The position numbers and the translations under genes were made by a program. From positions 124,001-188,000 of the forward strand of contig JBCAML010000011.1 of assembly GCA_038503075.1 (NCBI GenBank): DNA of 64,000 nucleotides. Direction: 5' to 3'. The stretch's first letter is position 1. The number at the start of each line of letters is the position of its first letter. Positions 50,261 through 62,646 of this stretch are shown piece by piece. This stretch comes from Gyromitra esculenta. Taxonomy: Eukaryota > Ascomycota > Pezizomycetes > Pezizales > Discinaceae. The notes under the pieces were generated by a model. It was given only the letters and a program-made list of their open reading frames with translations, had not been told where the DNA came from and ran no database searches.

Positions 50261-51921
50261 CGGATTATAATCATTGACTCTAAATTCTAGCTGTTCTACA
50301 TTCTACATTCCATGACGAGTCTCATCCACTCTAAAAGCAAGCCCTAACCCCTCGCCACACTATATCCTCTAGAAGCCATCCCATCCTCGAGTGGAAATTG
50401 GAATTTGATTTTTTTCATCATTAACGTTAACAATCTACTAATATATTGGGATGGCAGAGAAAAATAAATGAGCTATACGTATATACTACTTAAGCGATGT
50501 GGCAGTCCCGGGCGTACTAGGCCGTTGACCACAAATTTAGGGTTACACGGTGTTTTTAGCAAAAGACAATCGGTATAATATTAGTTAAATTAAGTTCGCA
50601 TATATTAGGAGAACTCGAGCTCAGAGGGAGAGAGTTTTGGGTGTGCCCAACGTTTAATTACTTCAGGTGGCGCTGGCTCTACTACCTTTGGTCACTAGGC
50701 CCTGTTCGGCTCGATTGTTACGCCAGCTAAGACATTAAGATATAATCTGCTGGTGCAAATCCTTACCGTATATAACACAATTGCAATACTTCAATAAATT
50801 TATGGATTCAATTAGGATACTTAGTCATTATAGTAACCTGATATAAATGGCTAGAGTGATCAAACGAGTGAGCGACCAGGACTAGTACCAAACCGCATTG
50901 CGAATATTCGGCATGTGATTTGGGAACATGTTTCTAATATATCAAATATTAGCAAAAACTGGGGCGCGCCCAAGCGTATAAGTAAGCGTCCGAACGCACC
51001 CCCCGAATCTAGTGCGTTTATATGCGTCTAGCTGCGTCCATACCAGTACCGTCCCTGGTATGGTATGCTGGTACGTCTATATACGCCTAGTACGCCGGCA
51101 CGCCCGTTTCTTTGCTTCTTTGCCCGTACCATGATCTTACACACGGCTCCCCAACAGCGCTTTTTTTATATGACCCACATCCCCACCACCTGCCTGCCTG
51201 CCCTTCCGCTCCCATCTCCGCAAAGAACTTCGCTAACAGGCTACTAGAGAGTGTTCGGTCCACCCCCCTCGGGTGCCTTCTATACCGTCTGCTTGACAGT
51301 CTTAGATATGGCGCCTGCTCGACTGCCATATAGACACCTATAGGAGCTCCCATATGCTGCCTGTTCGACTGCCGGGGGGCGGAGAGCAGAGCAGAGAGCC
51401 AACAGTAAGGCAGAGAATATGTAGGAGAGCTGAGCGGGTGGGAAAGCTGAGCGGGTGGCAGAGCAGAGAGCCATAAATGTATATAGACTAGAGGTACTCT
51501 AGAAAACCGACAAGTTCGTACCTGTCACCTACCAGTTAAGTTTCAGGAGCAACGTGACAGGAGTGTGACTGTGGGGCGCCCGCAGTACGTCCAGCACGTC
51601 CAGAACAGACTATACGTAGGACGTACCAGGCGAGGATCCGTTCTAGCGTACGTCTAGAAGTAGGATTTAGATATATGCGTCCAGGCGTATATACTTTGGG
51701 AGCTGGGTTCGACGCGCTGCCGGGGAGATCCGCGTTCAGTGTGTCCTGAGCTCTACATGCAGCCCGACGCGGACTCCCGTTTTTGCTAATGAAGACTGTA
51801 CTCCCGCGGCTGAGATATCGGTTTTCATTACTGATAAATTTATACACTTCTACGTAATTTTACTAGAAAATAAGCCTCGCGTATATATATATATTAACTA
51901 TACATTATCGCTTGTTTTCTT
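50261..51921. other. intergenic, short palindromes and a local repeat
   Basis: No gene is supported. Around 51035-51110 TACGTCTATATACGCC-type motifs recur and a partial palindrome CATACCAGTACCGTCCCTGGTATG occurs at 51039. At 51380-51473 GGCAGAGCAGAGAGCC-like and GAGCTGAGCGGGTGG motifs repeat in tandem. These may be remnants of a mobile element. Confidence 0.45.
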
Positions 51922-53055
51922 CTAGCCTATAACACGTACATTACTGCTGCCACCCAACTTCTTTATGACCTGTCTCTGCTCTCGGCTGGTACTCAGCCAT
52001 TGGTGCATCATCGCCTTTTGCAGCAAATCACCGCAACTGCTGTCTTTCGAGCGCTTTGTGCTTGGTTGTCGTTTCTCTTTGAAGAGGCTTAATTGAATCT
52101 TTTTGTGTGGGACAGCTGCGGAGGCTCTGGTATTGTAACTATGTGCGGTTTGGTCTGTGTGATTTGAGTCACCGTAAATGGTACCGAGAACGGTACTGCT
52201 ACCGTCGTTGTCGTCAATATCGGGATGTTGGCGCTTGTTATTTTTCTCAATAACCTCGGGCTCCTCAATAACCTCAGGCCTCTCGGACATCTCAATAACC
52301 TCAGGCTTCTTGGTATCCTTCGATTCCTCAGTAATCTTAGGCTCTTCAATATCCATAGGTTCCTTAATAATCTTAGGAACTTCGGAATCGTAGCTTTGGA
52401 GCAATCTTTGTAATGTATCTGCAACCTCCGCAGGAACGCCATATTTCTTAGGGCTGAGTCGCTCACTTCTACCGATCATTCTTATACTGTTAACGATAGC
52501 TGCTATAGGGCTACCAGCCCACCGTTCAGTCTCGCGTCTGTCGATTGCGGCTTCTTGATGAGGGTGCTCGAGAATCTGATATCTTGTGTATCGGCACCGG
52601 ATACTTTGTTGGGGAGGCTTCCGGTACCGGGCCTCGCCGTTCTCGGCGGCACGCGATCGATCTCCAATAAACTCGTTTTCATCCTCCAAAAATTCATTTA
52701 GATTGGCAGGTAGAAAGATCCATTGAGGCGTTTTCCGGTCGAAGCGTGTGTGGCAATCCTTACAGAGGTAGATAAGATTATCTACTGAGTTTATGCTGAT
52801 GTCCGCACGAATGAGTCGTTTTTCCTGATATTTTTTGAACTTATCGACATGTCAGAATACCTAGTGTCGAGATTGATAACGTATGGGAAGTATTACCAAG
52901 TCGGAATCAGATTTAGGGATGATGTGGGCGACATCGTCGCCCTCGAAACCGCATAACCAACATTTACCTTCAGCCCTCTTTTTAATGGTTTCCTTGTCTC
53001 TCATAGTTACCCTGCTAGTTCCCCCTGATGTCGATACCCTACGGCCGCGGGGCAT
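51922..53055 (-). CDS. HNH nuclease domain protein
   Basis: Two exons, 53055-52897 and 52839-51922, are joined by a 57-base intron (GTAATA, branch TTCTGACAT, end GATAAG) and give 358 residues. The HNH core is clear: zinc ligands in CWLC (32-35), AHIIPKSD with H44 as the first catalytic His, NLIYLCKDCH with C79, C82 and H83, and then RFDRKTPQWIF. This matches the fungal HNH endonuclease group in which the domain sits at the N-terminus. The C-terminal half is acidic and charged, with repeats of the type EPKITEE and PEVIEEPEVIE around 170-200, followed by a basic KKIQLSLFKEKRQ segment. An upstream in-frame ATG at 53139 would add 28 residues. The gene looks intact although its neighbours are broken. 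The cellular role is unknown. Confidence 0.82.
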
Positions 53056-53231
53056 GTTCAAACGAAAAATCACTTGAGAGAAGATTGTTTTTAAAGTGCT
53101 AAGACGCTCTCCCGTTGTGCTCGAGAGGATTTTGGTCAATGTAATCGAGGCTGCAATTGATGGAGTCGGAAGTGTCGATGAATTCTAAGTGACGTGGCTC
53201 CAGCCAGAGTAGGTTACCCTACGTACGCTGT

Positions 53232-53475
53232 TTATGTGTACTACGGATACCAGGGTAAGTCTGTGAACAAGTGGCGGTGCGAGTAAGAGATGTTAACTTT
53301 CTACACTTCTATAACTCCCTGAGAGATCTGATAAAGGCCCTAACGAACCAAGAGTGCTAGTATTAAATATTAAAGAAAGTTAGCTCACAAAAGGATGAAA
53401 TCCGAACGAGCTTGAGTCACTTAGGAAAAGAGCTGCACCGCCACCTGTCATCAGACTTTCCCCGACACCTGTAGT
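53232..53475. repeat. dispersed repeat, copy B
   Basis: This is the partner of 686-935 in the same orientation, about 52.5 kb away. The best-kept block is AAAAGAGCTGCACCGCCACC near 53424-53443. It starts about 175 bases upstream of the HNH gene start. Confidence 0.75.
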
Positions 53476-55140
53476 ACATGCCTGCACATTGGATACCTAC
53501 AAGATGTGATCGGAAAGTCCTCACCCACCGCCCAAAGCCCATCAAAAGTAGGCCACTTCATGATTTTTTAAATCACGTTTCCGGTTAATGAATAAAGAAA
53601 GTGAAGTTTACTGTTAGATCCATAATTACACAAATAACAACCCTCCAGCCCTTTTTCTACTCCAATTATATAATTATTGCCGTTGAAGCAATGAGAACTG
53701 GTACTGGCTGCGGCGCTAAGAACTAGTGTTCAAGTCATTGGTACGTGCAAGCTTGTATGGCAACGCCATATAAAAGCTACATTCCTCCAACTCCCCCCAA
53801 GCTTTCCTCTATATTTACCATTCTTGCTAATTTGGGTTTGAGGATAAAATAAAGTAGGAAAGTAGGAATCCACGGATTTCTTAGGCTTCTGATATAGCTA
53901 TTTTTTAATTCATTAATAAGGAGTGTATGCATGTGGCTTGGGAAATTGTGAAGTAGCCTACTTTTGGTGTTTTGGGGGATGGGCGAGGACTCTCCGATCC
54001 CATCTTGTATATGAAATAATTAAGTCCACATAAAGATAAGTACTAGTACCGAGTAACATAGAATCTGAAAAAATTACTACTTTCCAAGATAGAGAGGTAC
54101 GGGGGAGATCTGTGTTAGCCAAGTAATGGATAGGGGATCTGAGTATCTGCCTATACTTTCCTCGCGATAAGGAGATCTCTTGAGTATAGTAGTCATCTAG
54201 GGCTTTGCTGTTGGCACCTACCGGTACCCACGATGTAAACAGAAGGCTATCTAATTTTTTGGCAACTACATCACACCTAGCTCAAAAAATTAAAGACTTT
54301 GCCAGATAACATCGATATATCAGCGGTGGGCGAAGAGTTTAATTTACGTAAGCACGATATAAAAAAAATAAAAGTTAGCCATCTCTTTTAGCTCCTCAGT
54401 TTGCAGATTTTGACTTGAGTAGAATCGATATCGACCATTCTGCTCTTCTATGCAAGCACATAGACCCCGGCGGCAACATTACTAGAAGTTTGTCATTCTA
54501 AGTTTAGAGCCTGAGTGGCTAAAACTACAGTTTTGGAAGTGTTCTGTAGAGGAAGTAGGAGATGAGTGAGAACGTATGTACTTTGGACTTGTTGGCTGGG
54601 TAACTGCCGTTAAGCATTCCCGTCTCTAAACCACTCCCTTGCCCCTGCCACGTAGCGGGTCTTCGAGTTTAGGTTAGCTTTAAGCTATATATTCTGTGTG
54701 TCTGGCTTGGATATTTTTGGCGAGGCCTCTAAACCCCACAAAGAGTGTAGATTTGAGAAAGCTGTGACCATTCGATACCGTCTTAAAAGTATGAATAAAA
54801 TAGTGAACTGATTTAATAACTATATCGTAAAAACACGAGCAAAGATTCCTGTCATTGCTTCCAATGAGTCTTCACGAAAGAAAAAGCCTTTAACAAGCAT
54901 CCTACACCAACCACGAGTAGTACTCAGATATAGTCTCATTTCTAATTCTACCCTCTCTGGATGTCCGGATCCAGTACCTCATACCCCATGATGTATTTTC
55001 TCATATCCAAATAAAAACTAGAAAAGAGAACCTACATATAATACTTCCCGATAGGCTCTCGGGGACACGGGGGTGATAATAGAAGGCTGGTATGATAGTT
55101 ATGGGTAATATGAAACTTAAATAATGTAGGACCCGATGGT
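53476..55140. other. intergenic, A/T-rich, no gene seen
   Basis: No supported coding sequence or known element. It separates the HNH gene and its upstream repeat from the tandem kinase locus. Confidence 0.45.
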
Positions 55141-57632
55141 CTACATCCAACAATGATTGAGCGTCTCCCTCGCGTGCACTCGGTTACCGCGGTGACTTAA
55201 CCCCAAGCGAGCCGCTAAATCTCGATTTATCCCCATTTCGTGATTATCTCTTGAAAGCCAGGGATCCTCTAGAGCATCTGCTGCTGATGGTCGAGATTGC
55301 GGATCTGCCACCAACAAGCGCTCTAAGAATGCAATACCATCTGTGCTCACGTTGAATTTTCGCAGAATCTCCTGTGGGAGTCCAGTTTTTCCTGAGCAGT
55401 ATTCGAAGAGGTTACACATGTCTATTACTAGGGTTGGATCGATGGTTTGAGTGGTTGGCTGTAGAGTGATGCTGTCACAACCGGCAACACTGTCCGATTC
55501 GAGAAACGGTGTCTGTAAAGTTAAGATCTCATGAACGATACAACCCAGACCCCATATATCCACGGCATTTGTATAATGGGGCCTGGAGTGCGGGAGGAAT
55601 CCAAGTATCTCAGGCGGGAAGTATCCACGAGTCCCAATCCGAGTCACTAGCTCTGCGCCATCGTAACACCCGCATTTTGATCCACCGAAATCTGCAATCT
55701 TCAGCAGTAGTGGGGTCCGCGATGCAACAAGAATATTCTGTGATGTGTGCTATATATTAGCTATAGTTTTAGAATGACTCCATTTCTAGGTGTTTAGGTC
55801 TCACATGTGGTTTCATATCCCGATGACATATCCCCTTACTATGTATAATGGTTAGGCCTCTGAGGATTTGTCTAGCAATCTCTTGGACATAAAATACTGC
55901 TTCTGAGTTCCGATTCTTGAGAAAGTGGCTAAGATCGTCGTGTTTAATGTATTCCATCGCAATGAAGATGAAATCCCTGTCTTCATACCAGCCGTAAAAT
56001 TCTACAAAAAGGTTTCGGTGCTTCTTTTTGTCAGCTCTATAGCCTTAATAGTTATATCCCACGGTTTCGTGAATACAAACATCCATTACTTCTGATAATG
56101 CCCTTAGTTCCTGGACGCGGTCGAACTTTCCCATCCCCCGAGCTATCTTCTTAACTACTCTAAGGTTTTTTTCCGCCGATTTTTCTTCTTGAAGGGTAAC
56201 AATACTCGCGCTATTAGAAGCGAGCTTTGTTTTTTCGACCCAAGACTTGGTTCGATCTTCAGCAATGCCTATGCTACCATCATCACTTCCAGCATGTGTG
56301 ACATGACAATCACCAGAGATGCTCGTTTTTAGCCGATGGCGTTCGAGGTCGAATACGTCAGTAGCTATCGGAGAATTCGTAGTTTGCCCAGGCCTCTGGA
56401 TCCCTAGTGAAATTTAGGTTTCACAGTCTGCTACATTAAGATCATTGGGATTGTTATTACCAGCATCGAATCTTGCCAATTTGCTGTGAAACTCCTCATC
56501 CACTTCAGCATCTTCTTCGCAGAGCCACGGGTGCTGAAGAGCTTCTCTTGCGGAGGGCCGAGATTGAGGGTCTGGAGTCAACAAACTTTTAACGAAGGCT
56601 ATCCCTTGATCGCTCACTTGAGAATCCCGCATATATCCTGTCGGAAAGTATATCAGGCTGTTGCAAAAAGAATAAAGGGCATTCATGTCTAATTCGGGGG
56701 AATCTTCAAACTAGATATCGTCGGAGGATTCTGAAAGATTACCCTAATCGCTCGTCAATTCGAATGGTAGGCGTGAAGTCAAAGTTTTGTGAGCTATGTA
56801 ACCCAGAGACCATAAATCAACGGCGGGTGTGCACCGGTGTCGAGCATTCATCCTCAACATACGTCGAGGTAGAATCCCGAACCTCTCGGGTGCCTCGTAA
56901 CCGGTTGGCGAAAAAGCTCTAAGGCGGGTGTCTTTCGACCGTTCTGAGAACCCAAAGTCGCAAAGTTTCACTTTGATTGGATATAGTGATGCGATTAGAA
57001 TATTCTAAGCTATATCAGGTCATCATAGTCGTTTAAGTTTGCAGTTATAGTGACGGTTCATACCCAGGGTGCAAATCCCGATGACCCACCCCCGCATGAT
57101 GCAGGATAACTAGACCCTTAAGAATCTGTCGTAATATTTCCCTTGGGCTGGAAATTGGACCCATGGCTTTGAGATATTGGCTTAAGTTTCCATATCTGAT
57201 ATATTCCATTGCGATGAATAGGAACACGCAGTCCTCATACCAGCCGAGTAACTCCACAAAAAACTCGCCCTGATATGTAGCTATTTTTAAATTCCCGAAT
57301 CCGCTGTTTCTCGGGGCCTTGGAGAATCAAACCTTAAATTCCAACAATAAATCCACCTCATGATAGCTGTCCTGCCTACTGTCGCTTTTAGGTGCGCATT
57401 CCCTGAATAATTTCTTAACCGCCCTCAGCTGACCTCCATCTCCTTCTTGGAGGGTCACAGAACCAAATCCTCCATGCCCAATTCGTCCTTTGTCCGTCCA
57501 TTTCAACAATCTCGATACCACTAACTCCTCATCGAGGATTTCAAATTCTTTATGAATGACATAACCATCGTGAAATGTGGTTATAAGCTTAGCTCTCTCA
57601 ATTGCCGTTGCGTGTATGGAGGGGTCACTCAT
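55141..57632 (-). pseudogene. tandem two-kinase-domain locus with in-frame stops
   Basis: Kinase 1 starts at ATG 57632. The glycine loop is GRIGHGGFGSV with VKK (AVKKL). A 63-base intron (57332-57270) joins to GEFFVELLGWYED, then AMEYIRYGNLSQYL, GHRDLHP and, after another intron, CDFGFS, GYEAPERF and DLWSLGYIAHKTL. The same frame then crosses TAG (56746-56744) and TAG (56713-56711), passes DPQSRPSAREALQHPWL, meets TAA (56416-56414), and continues open for over 110 codons into kinase 2. Kinase 2 has a damaged loop (LASNSASIV) but keeps VVKKIA, HRDMKPHNILV across an intron, ADFGGS, GYFPPEI and DPQSRPSAADALEDPWL, ending at 55141. All three stops are one C-to-T step from CAG or CAA. It could be one tandem-kinase gene or two adjacent genes; kinase 1 cannot be complete without crossing stops. 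Confidence 0.72.
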
Positions 57633-58200
57633 GGCTTCTAGTCTTAGCAGGGTTCTGGAAGTTTAGAGATTAGAGATAAACTAGTACGTTGTTACCTATC
57701 AAGCGATCTTTGGATTTAATACCCCGCTTGTGGCTTAGCAGAGAAGGAGTTGCATACAAAGCCACTGAACTTGAGCCACCCGAGCCACCCTATAACTCGA
57801 GCTGAACAGAAACCGTCTATTTATTATTGTTTATTCAATAGAGTGAACAGCGATCTGTACAGACCGCAGATAGAAATATAGGCCAGCCTTGGCCTAAGAA
57901 TTCATTCTCGTATTCGTTAGAGGGGGACTAGTAGTTTGATACTGTAATTACATAGATCTATAGAGTCTACTCAATTGCAATTGAGTCTACACTTCGGCGT
58001 TGACGTCGGCGTTTAAACTACACTAAAAAAGCCTAGGCTTGACGTTCTCCGTGACTTGCTCTTAAATCCGATTTACTTCTACATAAAAGCATATTTTTTC
58101 CCGCAAGTACCCAGAGAATCTCTACATCTCAAGTTCTCTCTATTGAAACTAGGAAGGAGGGGTAACTCTATATGATCGCAGGAAATGCATCAATCTACAC
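57633..58200. other. upstream region of kinase locus
   Basis: No gene seen. A direct duplication GAGCCACCCGAGCCACCC occurs near 57773-57790 and CAATTGAGTCTAC-type short repeats near 57967-57990. Confidence 0.4.
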
Positions 58201-58204
58201 ATTT

Positions 58205-58990
58205 CTCATACAAAAAATGACGGTAAAGACAAAAAAAGATACCTTTCCCACCTTTATACCTTTTCTAAGAGAAAATTAGTGGGAAAGGTGTCAATTAGGA
58301 CATTAGGAAAAGTGTAAGAAAAAGGCATTGGAGGAAAGGCATCGGGAAAGGCACCGGGAAAAGACATCGAAAACCAAAAACCACGGAAATAAAGTGTTCA
58401 GCGGGCGGCTAATTAACCTTAGTATATACAACCAGGTAGTTCAGGCAGTAGGGCTTCCGCTTCGATGATAAACTCATTTAGCGAATAGGGATAAGAAGAG
58501 CATTAGCCCAAACTCCTAGGGATTGATTCTTCTCGAAGGAGATATTACAATTATTAGTATGGGATAATCGTAGTCTCTAGAGCACTGGGAAAAGTATCAG
58601 TAAAGGCATCAGTAAAGGCATCAGTAAATGTGTAGTTAGGGAAAAAGATGCCTTTCTTGTGCCTTTCCCCCCATTTTCAACCTAATATTTGCCTATGGGT
58701 TTAGAGTACCTTTTTTTTATCCCTCTTCCCTCCCTTTTCCCACGCTAAAATTTGTAAAATTTATACCCAAAAAGAGTAATAATACCTAATCATATATGTT
58801 ATGACTAATTAGCCGCTATTTAAAGATCCTTTTTTGAGAAAATTTGTATGTGATGCTTTTACTTATGCCTTTTCTGATGCCTTTTCCCATAAAAGTATTT
58901 AGCAGTGTTAAAACAGTGCTTTTACTGATGCTTTTACTGATTTCTCCCCACACGAATATTTGACAATGGGTTTGACGTGTTTACTGATTT
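58205..58990. repeat. GATGCYTTT-type repeat cluster 2, inverted arms
   Basis: The left part (58240-58370) has a hairpin GATACCTTTCCCAC/GTGGGAAAGGTGTC and then repeated GGAAAGGCATCGGGAAAGGCACC. The middle (58585-58640) has AGTAAAGGCATC three times. The right part (58640-58960) has the reverse-complement forms GATGCCTTTC, GATGCTTTTAC, TGATGCCTTTTCC and ACTGATGCTTTTACTGAT. Short tandem units in opposite orientations at the two sides resemble subterminal repeats of a foldback or non-autonomous DNA element. No transposase frame is present. Confidence 0.65.
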
Positions 58991-61900
58991 GTTTCCCGCC
59001 GCCGTAGAGCATTTGTAGGTTTGTTATATACTAAACCTGGAGAATGAATATATGGAACGATGGGAACCGTACAACTCCCATAGCGTTTAGGGCTAATCAA
59101 TGTGCAGTAGAAGCAGCGAGAGCATGCGCACGTATACTACTTATTTTTGTTAGCGGATTCGAATTCGCTTTATATCGACCTTGTTACGTCGTTGGTGGGG
59201 CTAACAGTTGTAGATGTCTAGCTGTCCTAGTACTAGGCTAGTAGTGTAGCGCCAGCGCTCTAACTACATAAAGTAACACAGTGTAATTATCACGTTAACT
59301 AGAATTTGTACTATTCGTGCTACAAAATCAACGAGCCTCCCTATGGTATTTTTACCCATGTGCGCGCAAGTTCATCTTTTCCACTTTAATACGTCGGGGT
59401 AAACAGTGATCAAGCCCATCTGATATTACAGATCAAAGAGTTTTTAACTCCTCGAAATCACTCATATAATCAACGTTCCTTCCCACTGTACATAACCCCC
59501 GACTTTCTTATGATTTGAAGGTATCTATTGTTGAATATGAAGAGTATATTATGATGATATTCTGAGACAATTAGATGATGTGATAGAGATCAAGATAACG
59601 AAAGGATGGGCATAGAGCCCCTATTATATACTCCCAATGGAGCCATACAGAATCTTCTGAATAGGGTTTTCTGGGCGCCGAATTGGTTTGGCCCAGGGAG
59701 CCCCATAGACCATCTAGAAACCTTTCTATTCGGGAACGTGAATACTAGGGAGCCCATAGGTATATGGAATATATCCAACATCTATGTTTTTGCCATACCG
59801 AGTGATACGCTATGAAATACTAGTGCGCGACGACCTAATTAGGATCACGCTAGTAGTATAACTAGCCCTAGCTTATTTTTCTATATCTAACCAATCAAAG
59901 GTGGTAGAGGAAGCAATTCTCGAGCCGGTTGAGGGGATGGGGGCATTCGGTTTTTAACTTCTCTGAACAAAAACTGCACTTAGCACACATATATATAATC
60001 ATAACAAACCGTATCTGTTCCAGATTTCTGCCTCCATACATCGTCTTGTTATCTAAATCCCCTGCTAACAAATTGTCTCACACACGTTTGAAACAGCTCA
60101 TCTGAAACCGTTACAGAGGCACTATAATCCCTACATGACTTTCGCTATTTGTGTTGCATCCATATTCATCTTTTAGTTGTCTTAAAATTTTACCAAAAAT
60201 TGCCGCTCAATCCAGTCAAATATTCATAGAGTTTTGTTAGTCTAAATATCGAAAGATACATAAAAACAATCCTAGCTTATAGCTATCATCACGAAGTGAT
60301 CACAGGCTCGAGCTACCACTGGTGGTAGTAAATAACCACTTCAGACTATGTTAACTATAATCAATTCTCGCACTTAAGCGAACAAACGTCCCTCGTCAAG
60401 TTGAGAGCCAGTGCCTTGCCAACTGGTCTCTCTATTTGTGAACGCTTCAAGGAGTACTAAGTAGGATATAGGGTAGTTCCATTAGCATCGGAGCTAGAAG
60501 CATCAGAATCATCGACTCAAAGGTTTTTTTTTGCGGTCCTTTCCCTTACTATATCAAAAGCTATTTATGACATTCTCACGACTAAAAGGTAGTAGATTAG
60601 TCGTGTAACTCTCTTGATTCCCTCGCTAGTATGGTTTCGTACAGAAATTTACTTTCTTTATCGCCTGAAATGTTAATATAGGCTGCTTTGTATCTCCCTG
60701 GGTTAGCTGATCCGACTAGCTATCTGGAAGAACTATCGGGTGACCGTTTCCCACACCCTAGTTAGCATAGCATATTCCTGGATTCGTGAGGAGTGGTAGG
60801 CCTGCGGCTGGCTATCATCGTATACGCATTTAATACCTTGGCTACGAGATTGAGAGCTTGGATATCTTTAGAAGTGTCCCATAATCCGGTAAAGCTGAAA
60901 CCCTCTCCTGCAAAAGAGATCTCTCTTATTGATGAGGTTTCAGTAAACGCCGTGTTGAGCCACAGTATATATATAGAGGGATCAAAGCTATTTTTTCCAG
61001 ATTATGGGATAAGACGCTTTAGCTGAATATAACAAGGGTATGAAACTACTCGTCCAATCAACTTTTAAATGATAATCGTAAATTTATTTATTTGTTACTG
61101 GGATTCTGTCTGAGACTACGCTTAAGTAAGGTTATCAACGTATATTGGTGGTATAAATAGAGACTTTGCGCTTTTGAGCCAGCCCTGGTTTTTGACCAAC
61201 CAGAAGCTAATCTACATCAATTAAATTGCTAGAAATCAGAGCTAGATCTATTTGCGCAAAGTCTCTAATATCTTTAGTAGATATTATCGTACCACTACTA
61301 AAACACCCCCGCTTGCCACACCCCCGTTCGTCATTTGTTTTTTGGATCGTACTTTTACTAGCTTTGAGGAGAGGGCTTATCTGTGAGTATCGAAGGCCTT
61401 AGAGGCCACACGTAAAAATAGAGAGCTTCTTATCAAGGTTATTAGTAAAGATAGAAGGGTTTGATAAAATAATTCAGTTTAAGTAAATTTTGTAGCGTTT
61501 ATTGTAAAGAAAACGAGGGGTGCCCGGAGGGACCCTGTGACCATTTTGAGAACTAATTTTTCTTGACGTAACTGATAGCGAGAAAGTTCTCCCGTAGATT
61601 CCGGCCGGATCGAAGAGCTTTAGTTGGATCAGTGATGACGAGGTCCAGCTGGAATGGAAAGGCTGTGATTGAAATCCATCCTAAGCCAGGCTGCAGGGAT
61701 GTCAGGGTCTCTCTTCTATCTCACCTTCTGTTACCTCATCCCACTCGTTTATGCCCTGCCCATCTCACTTTTGTCCTCATTCTGCATTACTGGATATCAC
61801 ATTTTCTCTGATCTCCCATCTGGAGCACATCAAAAATGCCTCACCATCACTGGAGAATGCTCAGCTGCGTCAAGCAGCAACTTCCAACTGTTCGATGCTC

Positions 61901-62646
61901 TTGCTTCTAGCTTATTTCCTTAATAGAGTGGTAACTACAGCATGCGCAGTAATTCAGCGATCCATGCTCTGTTAAAATCTACTTTAATGGTATTTCCTAA
62001 AAATAATCAAGACAAATGATACGAGGTGTGGGGTAATAAGGCATCCAGTTTTTCAAGGATACCCGCCCCAGAATGAGGTCGCATGAAACCGAGTACGAGT
62101 GATATAATGTGATAAAACCCTAACCCAAATGCAGTCCAATTCGAAACTATCGATCCGCATGCAATATCAACGGCACAATGCTCGTCGTCAATTGGAAGTG
62201 TATCAGATAAATCAAACACTTACCTCCTTGCATAAAGTAAATCAGGAAGCAGGAAAGGTGTCTTGTCCTATCATAAAATGCCGCCTGCCCGCGGGGTGCA
62301 CTTGGACAGCTCGCTTCTGTCCAATCCTTGTCGGCCTGAGCATGGGACGGGCTTATCATTCGGTATCGTAAATAATGCTGCAGCTATTGTCAGCCATAAT
62401 GTAAATCAGACCCCCAAAGCGGTCACTATTCGTACGCACTAATCAAAGGCAGCAAAGTAGAGTAAATAAACAAGGTCACCGGAACTAAGCTCTCTAAAGA
62501 AAGGTCAAGTGCCGATACACGTGAACTTCAAACACCTCCGTATACGTAAATGCGCTTTAATAGAGATATATAGAAGCCTTGCCCAACCTTGTGCCTGGAG
62601 GCTCCACTTAACAGTAATATTCTTTTCGCAAGCACGATAATACAGT
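58991..62646. other. intergenic, no supported gene
   Basis: Open frames here are short. Two minus-strand frames at 62007-62359 meet at a GTAAGTG donor (near 62224) and could be a small gene, but no acceptor or domain supports it. A plus-strand hydrophobic frame at 61669-61923 is likewise unsupported. A direct repeat GCGCAAAGTCTCTA / AGACTTTGCGC in inverted form lies at 61160-61266. Confidence 0.4.

Noticed and set aside
61669..61923. Hydrophobic plus-strand frame with a signal-like segment
   Set aside because: The hydrophobic segment begins about 13 residues in and no mature-protein pattern or intron structure follows.
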